NCBI GenBank assembly: GCA_024697405.1
Contig: JAILFU010000171.1
Coordinates: forward strand, 1 to 64,000
Source: Prevotella sp.
GTDB taxonomy: Bacteria > Bacteroidota > Bacteroidia > Bacteroidales > Bacteroidaceae
Reading direction: 5' to 3'
Length of the DNA stretch: 64,000 bases
Shown: one piece after another, positions 28,902 through 38,200 of the stretch
How the letters are laid out: every line of letters starts with the position of its first letter
Position numbering within the stretch: position 1 is the first letter of the stretch
Notes under the pieces: model-generated
The model's database searches: none
Told to the model about the DNA's origin: nothing
What the model saw: the letters and a program-made list of their open reading frames with translations, nothing else
Position numbers and translations under genes: made by a program

Positions 28902-30047
28902 ATGGCAGGATTATACATTCATATACCGTTTTGCAGGAGCAGATGCATCTATTGCGGCTTCTACTCTACGACGTGCCTTTCGAGGCGCCGGGACTATGTA
29001 GATGCGCTCTGTGCAGAGATGCGTCTGCGTGCTGCCGACGCCCTCTTTTCCCGGCAGATTGACACGGTCTATTTGGGTGGGGGGACGCCCAGTCTTCTGA
29101 CGGCTGAGCAGCTTCGCCGCCTCTTCCTATATATATATAATGTGTATGATGTGTCGCCTGAGGCTGAAGTCACTATGGAGTGTAACCCCGATGATATTGA
29201 CGATGGGTTTGTGAAGATGTTGTCGCAGCTGCCTGTCAACAGGGTGAGCATGGGTGCGCAGACCTTCAGCGACGCACGTCTGCGTTTCCTGCACCGCCGT
29301 CACAGGGCCGAGCAAGTGGTTTCAGCTGTCGGACTGCTTCGAGGTGCCGGCATCTCCAACATCAGCATCGACCTGATGTACGGCTTTCCGAATGAGACCA
29401 TTGAGGAATGGCACGCCGACATCGATGCCGCCTTGTCGCTCGGGGTGGAGCATATCTCGGCCTACGCCCTCAGTTATGAACCGGGCACTCCGCTCAGCCG
29501 CATGCTGGAGAAGGGAAGCGTGAGTGAGCTTGACGAGGAAATACAGCGCCAGATGTACTACGACCTGAAAGACCGCCTGGAGTCGGCTGGCTATGAACAC
29601 TATGAGCTGAGTAATTTTGCAAAGATAGAGGAGGGAGAGAAAAAGAACGGAATGGGCTTTCGCTCACGCCATAACAGCAGCTACTGGAACCATACTGCCT
29701 ATCTAGGCATCGGTGCTGGTGCCCACTCCTACGACGGAAAACGACATCGGCAATGGAACGTGTCGGACCTTGATGCCTATATCCGAACCATAGGGAAAGG
29801 CAGCTTACCCGCTGAGGGTGAAGACTTAGACGATGATACATTCTATGACGAACAGGTGATGACCCGTTTGCGCACCAGCGAGGGTTTGCCCTTGGCGCAG
29901 CTTCCGGCTCCCAGGCGAGCCTGGTGTCTCTCTCAGGCAAGCAAGTGGATGAAGTGTGGCTGGCTATGTGAGGAGGACAACCATTTGAGGCTGACGCGAG
30001 AGGGACTTTTTGTCAGCGACGCTGTAATCTCAAGTCTTTTCAGCTAA
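28902..30047 (+). CDS. hemW: Radical SAM HemW/coproporphyrinogen III oxidase-like protein
   Basis: MAGLYIHIPFCRSRCIYCGFYST; YLGGGTPSLL. Confidence 0.95.
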   Translation: MAGLYIHIPFCRSRCIYCGFYSTTCLSRRRDYVDALCAEMRLRAADALFSRQIDTVYLGGGTPSLLTAEQLRRLFLYIYNVYDVSPEAEVTMECNPDDIDDGFVKMLSQLPVNRVSMGAQTFSDARLRFLHRRHRAEQVVSAVGLLRGAGISNISIDLMYGFPNETIEEWHADIDAALSLGVEHISAYALSYEPGTPLSRMLEKGSVSELDEEIQRQMYYDLKDRLESAGYEHYELSNFAKIEEGEKKNGMGFRSRHNSSYWNHTAYLGIGAGAHSYDGKRHRQWNVSDLDAYIRTIGKGSLPAEGEDLDDDTFYDEQVMTRLRTSEGLPLAQLPAPRRAWCLSQASKWMKCGWLCEEDNHLRLTREGLFVSDAVISSLFS

Positions 30048-30170
30048 TATTAGTGCTTTTTTCTTTGTTTTTCGAAAAGAAATGCCATTTATTTTTCTGC
30101 TTTACGAAAATGAAAGTAATGGGAACGTATACGCTAGCGTGTATGAAATAAACTTTGTACCTTTGCACCA

Positions 30171-30317
30171 GCAAAAGGAAAATAGAGATTTTCTTCATAA
30201 GTTTATCAAATCACACATTGCAAGGTTATTAGTTAGTAGTTAGTTATCGTTAGTTATGGTAAAACTAATTGTTGGTGGTCTCCCGTATGCGAATATAGGA
30301 GGCCGCCTTTCGTTTTT
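30171..30317 (+). ncRNA. Candidate small RNA between hemW and the hybrid two-component gene
   Basis: TACCTTTG -7 at 30158-30165; terminator-like stem GGTGGTCTCC/GGAGGCCGCC (30274-30307) followed by TTTCGTTTTT; no credible ORF. Confidence 0.4.
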
Positions 30318-30472
30318 GAACAGTAGGTTGTCAAAACGGATATTTGCAACACCAGAAAAACACTATGTTACAAAAAATAATTAGGATTTTATGCGGGTTG
30401 AATCATCTTTTTTTTGTACCTTTGCATCCAATTAACGAGAAAACTACTACTTTCATATAATTTACCATAACA

Positions 30473-33400
30473 ATGAAACGACGTTTTGTCTTCTTGTCTG
30501 TTGCAATTTCCATGCTGTGCACTATGGCATGGGCACAGACGGGGCACTTCATATCCAGCGACCGTTTTTCCAGCAGTCTGATCTCTGTTTTGTGTCAAGA
30601 CCGCCAAGGGTCGGTGTGGATAGCTACCGATTATGGCTTGAACCGCTACGACGGCTATAGTTTCCAGGTTTTTCTACATGACGATGCCGACAGCACCTCG
30701 CTATGCAACAGCATGGTAGTGAGTTTACTTTGCGACCGTGACGGCTGTCTGTGGGTAGGCACCAGCAGGGGACTGGACCGCTACGATGCAGCCACTAAGT
30801 CTTTTGTGCATTGTGTCTTCCCCGATAGCGTGAAGCCTCATGTAGGTAGTCTGATACAGCTTCGCAATGGTACCATCCTGGCCGGTACCGCTGGCTATGG
30901 TTGCTATTCCATAGGAGCCGACGGCAAATTGACCAAGATGGCCGTTGGAGGAGTGGGCAGCTATCTTGACCAGATTTACGAAGATTCACGCGGCCGGCTG
31001 TGGATGAGTTCTTACGACGGGAAGATTACCATGCAGGAAAACGGCAAGGAGGCGGTATATATGTCCGAGGCCGGCACGCCTCTGGTTTTTGCAGAGTTGG
31101 GCGACGAGCTGCTGATTATCTGCCAGCATGGTATTCTGTCTTTTCGCAATGGACGTCTCTCCAAGGCCGACGTCAACATGCAGGCCGTAACCGGAAAGGA
31201 TATCGTCTTTTCAGGAGCGTGTGTCAATGAGGCTGGTGACATCTATATAGGCTCACGAGGGTGGGGAGTCTTCCAGATTAAGAACGAATCTCCATACAAG
31301 CTCGAACCCTTTGGCATTAATGCTATGGGCATAGATGCCGGCACGGCCAAGGTGGTCAGTCTGCTGTCCGACCGCTGGGGAAACCTGTGGCTAGGCTGTC
31401 ATCGCAAGGGATTGCTCATGGTGCCGCAGAAGCCCTTGCAGTTCAATAGCTGGAGTTTCGAGGCTCAGGGCATACGGCTAGGCAGCACCATCTCCTCGGT
31501 GTGCCTGGGCGACGGCGGCAGGGTCTGGTGCACCGTGCAGGGAGTAGGAGTCTATGGCTTCGACCGCAAGGGGCATGTGGTGGCCCAACCCTCTGCTCCC
31601 GATGCTGTAGAGTTTATCTTCCGCGACAAGCAGCGTCGCTATTGGATTGGTACCGACGACGGTCTCTACAGCTATGACCCGCTGACAGGTCACTACGATT
31701 TGAAGGTGAACTTCGACTGCGACAAGTTCAACGATATGACCAGCGACGAAAGCGGAAACATCTATATTTCTGTCTTTTCACGGGGCTTCTGCGTGTATAA
31801 TCCCCAGACGGGCATATTGGAAAACCACAATATTAATAATGGCGACAGCGTGCACGGTTACCTCTGTAATAACTGGGTGATGGGTATGAGTGTCGACAGT
31901 CAGGGCTTGCTGTGGATGGCCACGTCTTCGGGCGTGTCGTGCTATGACCCCCAGACACAGAGTTTCCTCTCGCAGGGCTGGGAGTCGCTGCTGAGAGGCA
32001 TCATGTGCTACGATGTGTGTGAACTCTCTGACGGCAATATCGCCATCGGTACCGACCGGGGATTGTTTCTCTACGACCGGAGACAGAAGAGCGTGGAGCG
32101 TTTCCCAGCCAGCGAGATATTGGCCAACAAGGTGGTGAACTATATTGTCCAGTCGAACAACGGCGACGTCTGGTGCTCTACTTCCGAGGGCATCTGGCAG
32201 TATTCGAAGCAGAGCGGCACATTCATCGGCCATGTGAATGGTAACGGCTTGACGCAGAAGGAGTACATCTACGGTGTAGGCATGCATGCGGATGACGATT
32301 TCATCTGTTTCGGCCAAAACGACGGCCTCACCACGTTCTACCCGGCCAACATCCAGAAGAGCCGGTCGGCGCTCGACCCGCTGCTGCTCACAGCCATTCG
32401 CGTCGGCGACCAGTATGTCGACAGCCGCACCGTCATCAATGGTGTGCACGTGACCGACAAGTCGGTAGAAGAGACCAGCAGCATTACCGTGAGCTATCTC
32501 GACCACACTATCACGCTGGCATTCTCGCAGTTCAACTTCGACAATCCGCGTGACCTGACCTTCGAATACCGTGTCAACGGAGGGGAGTGGATACGTTGTC
32601 CGGAAGGGAAGAACGACTTCACGCTGGGACACCTTCAGTCAGGAACATACCAAATAGAGGTGCGTGCCCAGCAGGGCGATGAATACACGCCGGTGAAAGT
32701 TGTGACGGTCACAGTCCGTGCCCCTTGGTACCGCTCACCGCTGGCCTACTTTATCTATTTCCTCATCCTGGCCTCGCTGCTGACATATATCTTCTATACC
32801 TACCGCCGACGTGCCAACCGGCAGTTGGACGAAGAGAAGATGAAGTTCCTCATCAATGCCACCCACGATATCCGGTCGCCACTCACCATCATTCTCTCTG
32901 CCTTGAAGAAGCTGGAGAAAAGTGCTGCAGCCGACACTATCGAGCGAAATTCAAAACGCATACTCGACCTGGTGAACCAGATTCTGGACGTGCGCAAGAT
33001 TGACAAGCAGCAGATGCAGCTGCATTGCCAGTCTACCAACATGGTGGACTTCGTGGCAGGCGTGTTTAAGATGTATGAATATACCGCCCAGGAGCGCAAC
33101 ATCGATTTCCATTTCCAGCACGAAGGAATCGACGAGCTGGAGGTCTGGATAGACCGCACCCAGTTCGACAAGGTGGTGAGCAACCTGCTGTCGAATGCCT
33201 TCAAGTACAGCAAAGAGGGCGGCGAAATTATCGTCTCGCTAGAGAAAAGAGAGCAGTCTATGAAACTGCAGGTGACGGATAGTGGCGCCGGGCTTGACGG
33301 GGCTAACGTGAAGCGCATCTTCGACCGCTTCTACCAAGGCAAGAATTCCCGCGACATGAATGTCAACGGCACGGGCATAGGCCTGAACCTCTGCAAGATG

Positions 33401-34324
33401 ATTGTCGACATGCATCACGGCACCATAGAGGCTCAGAACCGTACAGACAAAAATGGCGCGATGTTCATCGTCACCCTGCCTTTGGGCAACGAGCATCTCA
33501 AACCGGAAGAGATAGAGATTACGCCCCCGGCAGTAGAAGCGCCGCAGGCTGCTGCCCTCAAATCGCAGGGCAAAGGCCACCGTGTGCTCCTCGTGGATGA
33601 CGACGAGGAAATAGGACGTTACATCTCCAATGAGTTGGGCCGGTACTATAAGTTCACCATCTGCCATAACGGTAAGGATGGACTGAAAGAGCTGCTGACG
33701 AATGAATACGACTTGGTCGTGTCAGACGTCATGATGCCCGAGATGGACGGCTTCACCATGTTGCGCATGATCAAGACCAACATGAACCTCAGCCATCTGC
33801 CTGTGGTCATGCTCACTTCGAAAGCCGAGGTGGCCAACCGCCTTGAGGGCCTTGAGCGCGGCGCCGATGCCTTCCTCGCCAAGCCTTTCGATATGGAAGA
33901 GCTGCACATGGTCATCAACAACCTCATCCAAAGCCGTCTCCACCTGAAAGGGAAATATAGCGGTGCACAGCAGCAGACCGACAAGCTGGAGCAAATCGAG
34001 GTGAAGGGCAATGACGAGCAGCTCATGGAGCGCATCATGAAGGTGGTGAACAAGAATCTGAGCGACAGCGACTTCAATGTGGAGATGCTTTGCAGCGAGG
34101 TGGGCATCAGCCGCACCCAGCTCCACAGGAAGATGAAGGAGATGACAGGCCTGACCACCAGCGAGTTTATCCGCAACATACGTCTGGAGCAGGCTGCAAG
34201 GCTGCTCAAAGAACAGAAAATCAACATCACCCAGGTGGCCTATACGGTAGGCTTCTCCAACTTGGCACATTTCTCCACCGTGTTCAGAAGATACTTCGGC
34301 GTAGCCCCCTCGGAGTACGTTTAA
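30473..34324 (+). CDS. Hybrid two-component system protein (reg_prop/YYY sensor, histidine kinase, response regulator, AraC HTH)
   Basis: NATHDIRSPLTIILSALKKL H-box, GTGIGLNLCKMIVDMHHG, VLLVDDDEEIGRYI...VVSDVMMPEMDG, C-terminal AraC domain. Confidence 0.96.
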   Translation: MKRRFVFLSVAISMLCTMAWAQTGHFISSDRFSSSLISVLCQDRQGSVWIATDYGLNRYDGYSFQVFLHDDADSTSLCNSMVVSLLCDRDGCLWVGTSRGLDRYDAATKSFVHCVFPDSVKPHVGSLIQLRNGTILAGTAGYGCYSIGADGKLTKMAVGGVGSYLDQIYEDSRGRLWMSSYDGKITMQENGKEAVYMSEAGTPLVFAELGDELLIICQHGILSFRNGRLSKADVNMQAVTGKDIVFSGACVNEAGDIYIGSRGWGVFQIKNESPYKLEPFGINAMGIDAGTAKVVSLLSDRWGNLWLGCHRKGLLMVPQKPLQFNSWSFEAQGIRLGSTISSVCLGDGGRVWCTVQGVGVYGFDRKGHVVAQPSAPDAVEFIFRDKQRRYWIGTDDGLYSYDPLTGHYDLKVNFDCDKFNDMTSDESGNIYISVFSRGFCVYNPQTGILENHNINNGDSVHGYLCNNWVMGMSVDSQGLLWMATSSGVSCYDPQTQSFLSQGWESLLRGIMCYDVCELSDGNIAIGTDRGLFLYDRRQKSVERFPASEILANKVVNYIVQSNNGDVWCSTSEGIWQYSKQSGTFIGHVNGNGLTQKEYIYGVGMHADDDFICFGQNDGLTTFYPANIQKSRSALDPLLLTAIRVGDQYVDSRTVINGVHVTDKSVEETSSITVSYLDHTITLAFSQFNFDNPRDLTFEYRVNGGEWIRCPEGKNDFTLGHLQSGTYQIEVRAQQGDEYTPVKVVTVTVRAPWYRSPLAYFIYFLILASLLTYIFYTYRRRANRQLDEEKMKFLINATHDIRSPLTIILSALKKLEKSAAADTIERNSKRILDLVNQILDVRKIDKQQMQLHCQSTNMVDFVAGVFKMYEYTAQERNIDFHFQHEGIDELEVWIDRTQFDKVVSNLLSNAFKYSKEGGEIIVSLEKREQSMKLQVTDSGAGLDGANVKRIFDRFYQGKNSRDMNVNGTGIGLNLCKMIVDMHHGTIEAQNRTDKNGAMFIVTLPLGNEHLKPEEIEITPPAVEAPQAAALKSQGKGHRVLLVDDDEEIGRYISNELGRYYKFTICHNGKDGLKELLTNEYDLVVSDVMMPEMDGFTMLRMIKTNMNLSHLPVVMLTSKAEVANRLEGLERGADAFLAKPFDMEELHMVINNLIQSRLHLKGKYSGAQQQTDKLEQIEVKGNDEQLMERIMKVVNKNLSDSDFNVEMLCSEVGISRTQLHRKMKEMTGLTTSEFIRNIRLEQAARLLKEQKINITQVAYTVGFSNLAHFSTVFRRYFGVAPSEYV

Positions 34325-34386
34325 GTTTAAAAAACAGCCGCATTTCCCCGCTATGCACAAATTTGAAACACTATGAAACAAACAAT

Positions 34387-34418
34387 AAAGCCCTTCTCAC
34401 AGGAGGGCTTTACCTTTG
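34387..34418 (+). promoter_or_regulatory. Terminator hairpin abutting a TACCTTTG -7 element
   Basis: AAAGCCCTTCTCACAGGAGGGCTTT (34387-34411) directly joined to TACCTTTG (34411-34418). Confidence 0.55.
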
Positions 34419-34472
34419 CAAGCGAATTCTGAAAACCAATTTTTTTTAACTAAACACTAATTTTTTAACGAC

Positions 34473-37400
34473 ATGAGAAAAACTTACTCAATGCTTCTTG
34501 CACTGCTGCTTACAGCGGCAGGTGCTGTGAATGCCAATGCCGGAAAGATGATCTCACTCGACGAGGTCCCCTTTACCACATGGGAAGGCTATGGCATCGA
34601 TGCATCGCAAGGTGAACCTGCCACTTGTGCATGGGTCATCGGCGAACCTACTGGCCAGCCTTATGGCGACGCCAGCGTTATCAACGGAGCCGACCTCTCG
34701 CTCTACAGCAAGCTGGTCATCACCTACACTGAAGGCACACCCCGTGTGCTGCTCAACCGCGACGTGCCCGAAGGTCAGTGGAATTCCGACGAGGCAGAGT
34801 CGAAGCTCATCGAGTTCCCCAAAGACGGTTGGAGCTCAAAGTACTTCAGCAACAACACCGACGATGGTGTCCTTATTGTCGACTTGAAGCAAATCAAGAA
34901 GGACAAGGGCTATGTCCGTCTGCACGCCATCAAGGGTGCCAACTGGGCTAATGTCACAGTCACCAGCATGGAAGTGGAGGCTCAGAGCAATGCGCAGCAG
35001 GTAGGTTGGACCAACCTCATCACCAATGGTGACATGGAAGGTGAGGACAACAGCTGCTTCTGGGCTAGGGAAGAGAATGCCGACCCCGTGGCATGGCCTA
35101 TCACCGACGGCGACGGCCGCGACGGCAGCCGTGGTGTGAAGGTTCACGCTGCTGCTGGTGCTGCTCAGGACTGGGACGCCCAGTTCTGGATTAACCTGCC
35201 TGAGACGCTCGCTCCCGACACCAAGTATCGTGTCAGCTTCGACTATCGCTCAAGCATCGACGGCTCGATGGACACACAGGCTCACCGCGATCCCAGCGAC
35301 TACATCCACTATGAGATGTTGGGCACCATCAACACCACTCCCGACTGGCAGACCTTCACGGCTGAAGGCACGCTCACCGCACAGCAGTCGGGTGAAACCA
35401 CCATGCACTCCATCGCATTCAACCTCTCGAAGGATCGTGAAAACGATGTCGACTTCTACTTCGACAACATCAAGTTCGAGGTCTACAAATATGGCACCAC
35501 CGTCGAGTACTCCATGGATGTGCTGAAGGTAGACTTCGGTTTCGACACCAACATTCCTGAGCTGGTGAAGGCTTGTGGCAAGCCCCGCCTCCTCTTCCCC
35601 ACCGACATGGTGACCGTGACCAGCGACAACGAGGCTATGGAAATCATGACTGTTGAGGGATTCCCCGACGGCCGTTTCTACATCTTCCTGGAGGATGGCC
35701 TGGAGGAAGATGCCGAGGTTGAGGTCTCGCTGAAGAACCCCGCCGATGCTGCCTACCATCTGGTTTACACTTCTGGCCCTGGTGGCGACGTTACCGACTT
35801 CACCGTTCCCGCAGTCTTCAACGATGAGATTACTGTGGAGGATGCCTATTCCTACAACTTCGTGAAGCCTACCGTGATTGCTGCTGATCCCGAGGACGGC
35901 TCGTTCAACCTGCCCAACAGCATCAAGGAGTTCAAGATTACCTTCGACAAGCCCGCCGACTGCTCGAAGCTCGTTGCCACGCTCAATGGCAAGGCGCTCG
36001 CTGTCAATCCCTCCGAGGGCTTCGAGGAGCAGGTCACCCTCGTCCGCAGCGGCGATGACCTCCCCGACGGCCTCTACATCCTGAAGCTCGACAAGATCTT
36101 CTCAGAGGATCCTCTCGTGGAAGACGACTACAGCACCTTCACGCTCAACATCAACGTGGGTAAGGTGGTCTACGACCCGAACGACCTTCCCAAGGAAATG
36201 TTGCCCGACTACTTCGCTACGACTGAGGCCAATGGCATTCCTGAGGGCTATATCCTGACCTTCGGCGAGGAAATCCGCACCGCTGAGGGCGGCAGCTATG
36301 GCAGTGGCCCGCGTATGTTCAACTTCAGCGAGGGTGGCGACTTCACCAAGGGTCTCTACTACCGCGAAGGCTATGTGGAGTATGGAAGCACCGCTGGCTA
36401 TCCCCTCCCGCTCGAGGCTGGCAAGAAGTACAACGTGCGTTTCAACACCGCTATGTGGAAGGAGAGTGGCAACCTCACGCTCTTCCAGATTCTGACCGAG
36501 GCTGGCGATCCTGTCATTTCGCAGATGATCAACAACAACCCCAATGTCAACGGCGCAACAACTGCTGTAACAGGTTCTACCGTTACTGAGATTCAGTTCA
36601 TCCCCGATGCTACTGCCAACTATCTGCTCCGCTGGACAGCTGCCCAGAGCGAGGAAGGCAATACGGGATTCTTCGAAATCATTCTGGCTAACCCCAGCGT
36701 GCGCTACATCCCCAACCAGGTGGGCATCGAAGAGACCCAGCTGCTGAACACCGCTCTTGAGAATGCCAAGGCCGTGCGCGACGGCAACAACTCTGCCCGC
36801 TACGACGGTGAGATCTTCAACGCACTCGTTGCCGCTATCGACAAGTACGAGGCTGAGATGACCGCCTACACCGCTCCCTCTGCTTTCAGGAAGGCTGCTG
36901 CCGACCTCGACGCAAAGGCTCAGGCCATGAAGGATCACCGCACGTTGTGCGACAAGTTCGACACCACTGCTGCCAGCGCCATGCAGACCGTGCTCGACAA
37001 TGCCGAGAACAAGTTTGCCAAGTCTGAACTCTATGCACAGCTGAAGGGCATTGCCGAAAAGTGGGCTGTTGCCGACGTCGACGACGAGGGTAACGTCTAT
37101 GTGGCTGCCAAGGTGGTGAAGGACGACGCTACGCTCTCCGAGGCCATCGCAGAGATGGAGCAGATTGCCAAGGTGGCTGCTGCCATGTTCTCCGAGGGTG
37201 AGTCTGTCACCGGCGACGCCGGCATCGAGGTACTCGTCGACCGCGTCCGTCAGGGTGCCGAAGGTCTGATGGAGATGGGTGTTTCTGAGGACGACGAACT
37301 CATCGTTCTTGCCAACAATGCCCTGACCGACGACGACGAGCTGGCTGAAGCCATGAAGAACCGTCTGAAGCTGGAGTTCTACAACAAGATGAAGAATGGC

Positions 37401-38192
37401 GACAACAGCCTCTTCGCTCCTACCGGCGAGGTAGATCCCGAGACTGAGGAGCCCATCACGAAGACCTACAACTTCACCGTGTTTGCCAAGAACCCGAACA
37501 TCTATGCATGGTCGGTGAGCGCACAGTACTCTCCTGAGAATGTTCCCGGTTGGGATGTGCCCATCGGTTCTGGCGAGCTGAACACCATTTGGGTGGGTGG
37601 TACTCCGCGTAACATCGAGGGTGTGCCCGAGGATGTTGCCTTCACCAAGTATCACCAGCGTGTACGCATGCAGCAGACCGTCTATGACCTGCCCGCAGGT
37701 ATCTACAATGTCATCATCGACGCCACGAACTGGGCTGACGACGACAATACCGACGGCTATGCATTCATCAAGACCTCTGCTACGCCTGAGGTTGAGGAAG
37801 GCATCGAAGAGGATCCCGCTGTGAACTTCGCTGATACACTTGCCCTGAACTATCACGGCCAGTATGTGGGTCACCACGACAACGTCTTCACCGTAGAGGT
37901 TGTGGATGGTATCCTGACCTTCGGTTGTAACTTCGGTGCACAGTCGCAGTACGAGTTCGACCATGTGAAGATCATGCTCAGCGGTGCTGCTGCAGGCTTC
38001 GACTATGCCAAGGGCTACGAGGAAGTGCTCACTTCCATCGACAATGCTCCTGCTGCCAATGTCAAGGTTCGCGCCATCGAGGTTTACGACCTCAACGGTC
38101 GCCGCCTCTACAACGCACAGAAGGGTGTCAACATCCTGCGCAAGCAGATGAGCGACGGCACCATCCGCATCGAAAAGGTAGTAATCAAGTAA
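34473..38192 (+). CDS. Large secreted protein with CBM-like/Ig-like regions and sorting-like C-terminus; function unknown
   Basis: Signal peptide MRKTYSMLLALLLTAAGAVNANA; jelly-roll-like YRVSFDYRSS...; C-term VYDLNGRRLYNAQKGVNILRKQMSDGTIRIEKVVIK. Confidence 0.75.
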   Translation: MRKTYSMLLALLLTAAGAVNANAGKMISLDEVPFTTWEGYGIDASQGEPATCAWVIGEPTGQPYGDASVINGADLSLYSKLVITYTEGTPRVLLNRDVPEGQWNSDEAESKLIEFPKDGWSSKYFSNNTDDGVLIVDLKQIKKDKGYVRLHAIKGANWANVTVTSMEVEAQSNAQQVGWTNLITNGDMEGEDNSCFWAREENADPVAWPITDGDGRDGSRGVKVHAAAGAAQDWDAQFWINLPETLAPDTKYRVSFDYRSSIDGSMDTQAHRDPSDYIHYEMLGTINTTPDWQTFTAEGTLTAQQSGETTMHSIAFNLSKDRENDVDFYFDNIKFEVYKYGTTVEYSMDVLKVDFGFDTNIPELVKACGKPRLLFPTDMVTVTSDNEAMEIMTVEGFPDGRFYIFLEDGLEEDAEVEVSLKNPADAAYHLVYTSGPGGDVTDFTVPAVFNDEITVEDAYSYNFVKPTVIAADPEDGSFNLPNSIKEFKITFDKPADCSKLVATLNGKALAVNPSEGFEEQVTLVRSGDDLPDGLYILKLDKIFSEDPLVEDDYSTFTLNINVGKVVYDPNDLPKEMLPDYFATTEANGIPEGYILTFGEEIRTAEGGSYGSGPRMFNFSEGGDFTKGLYYREGYVEYGSTAGYPLPLEAGKKYNVRFNTAMWKESGNLTLFQILTEAGDPVISQMINNNPNVNGATTAVTGSTVTEIQFIPDATANYLLRWTAAQSEEGNTGFFEIILANPSVRYIPNQVGIEETQLLNTALENAKAVRDGNNSARYDGEIFNALVAAIDKYEAEMTAYTAPSAFRKAAADLDAKAQAMKDHRTLCDKFDTTAASAMQTVLDNAENKFAKSELYAQLKGIAEKWAVADVDDEGNVYVAAKVVKDDATLSEAIAEMEQIAKVAAAMFSEGESVTGDAGIEVLVDRVRQGAEGLMEMGVSEDDELIVLANNALTDDDELAEAMKNRLKLEFYNKMKNGDNSLFAPTGEVDPETEEPITKTYNFTVFAKNPNIYAWSVSAQYSPENVPGWDVPIGSGELNTIWVGGTPRNIEGVPEDVAFTKYHQRVRMQQTVYDLPAGIYNVIIDATNWADDDNTDGYAFIKTSATPEVEEGIEEDPAVNFADTLALNYHGQYVGHHDNVFTVEVVDGILTFGCNFGAQSQYEFDHVKIMLSGAAAGFDYAKGYEEVLTSIDNAPAANVKVRAIEVYDLNGRRLYNAQKGVNILRKQMSDGTIRIEKVVIK

Positions 38193-38200
38193 TCTCATTG

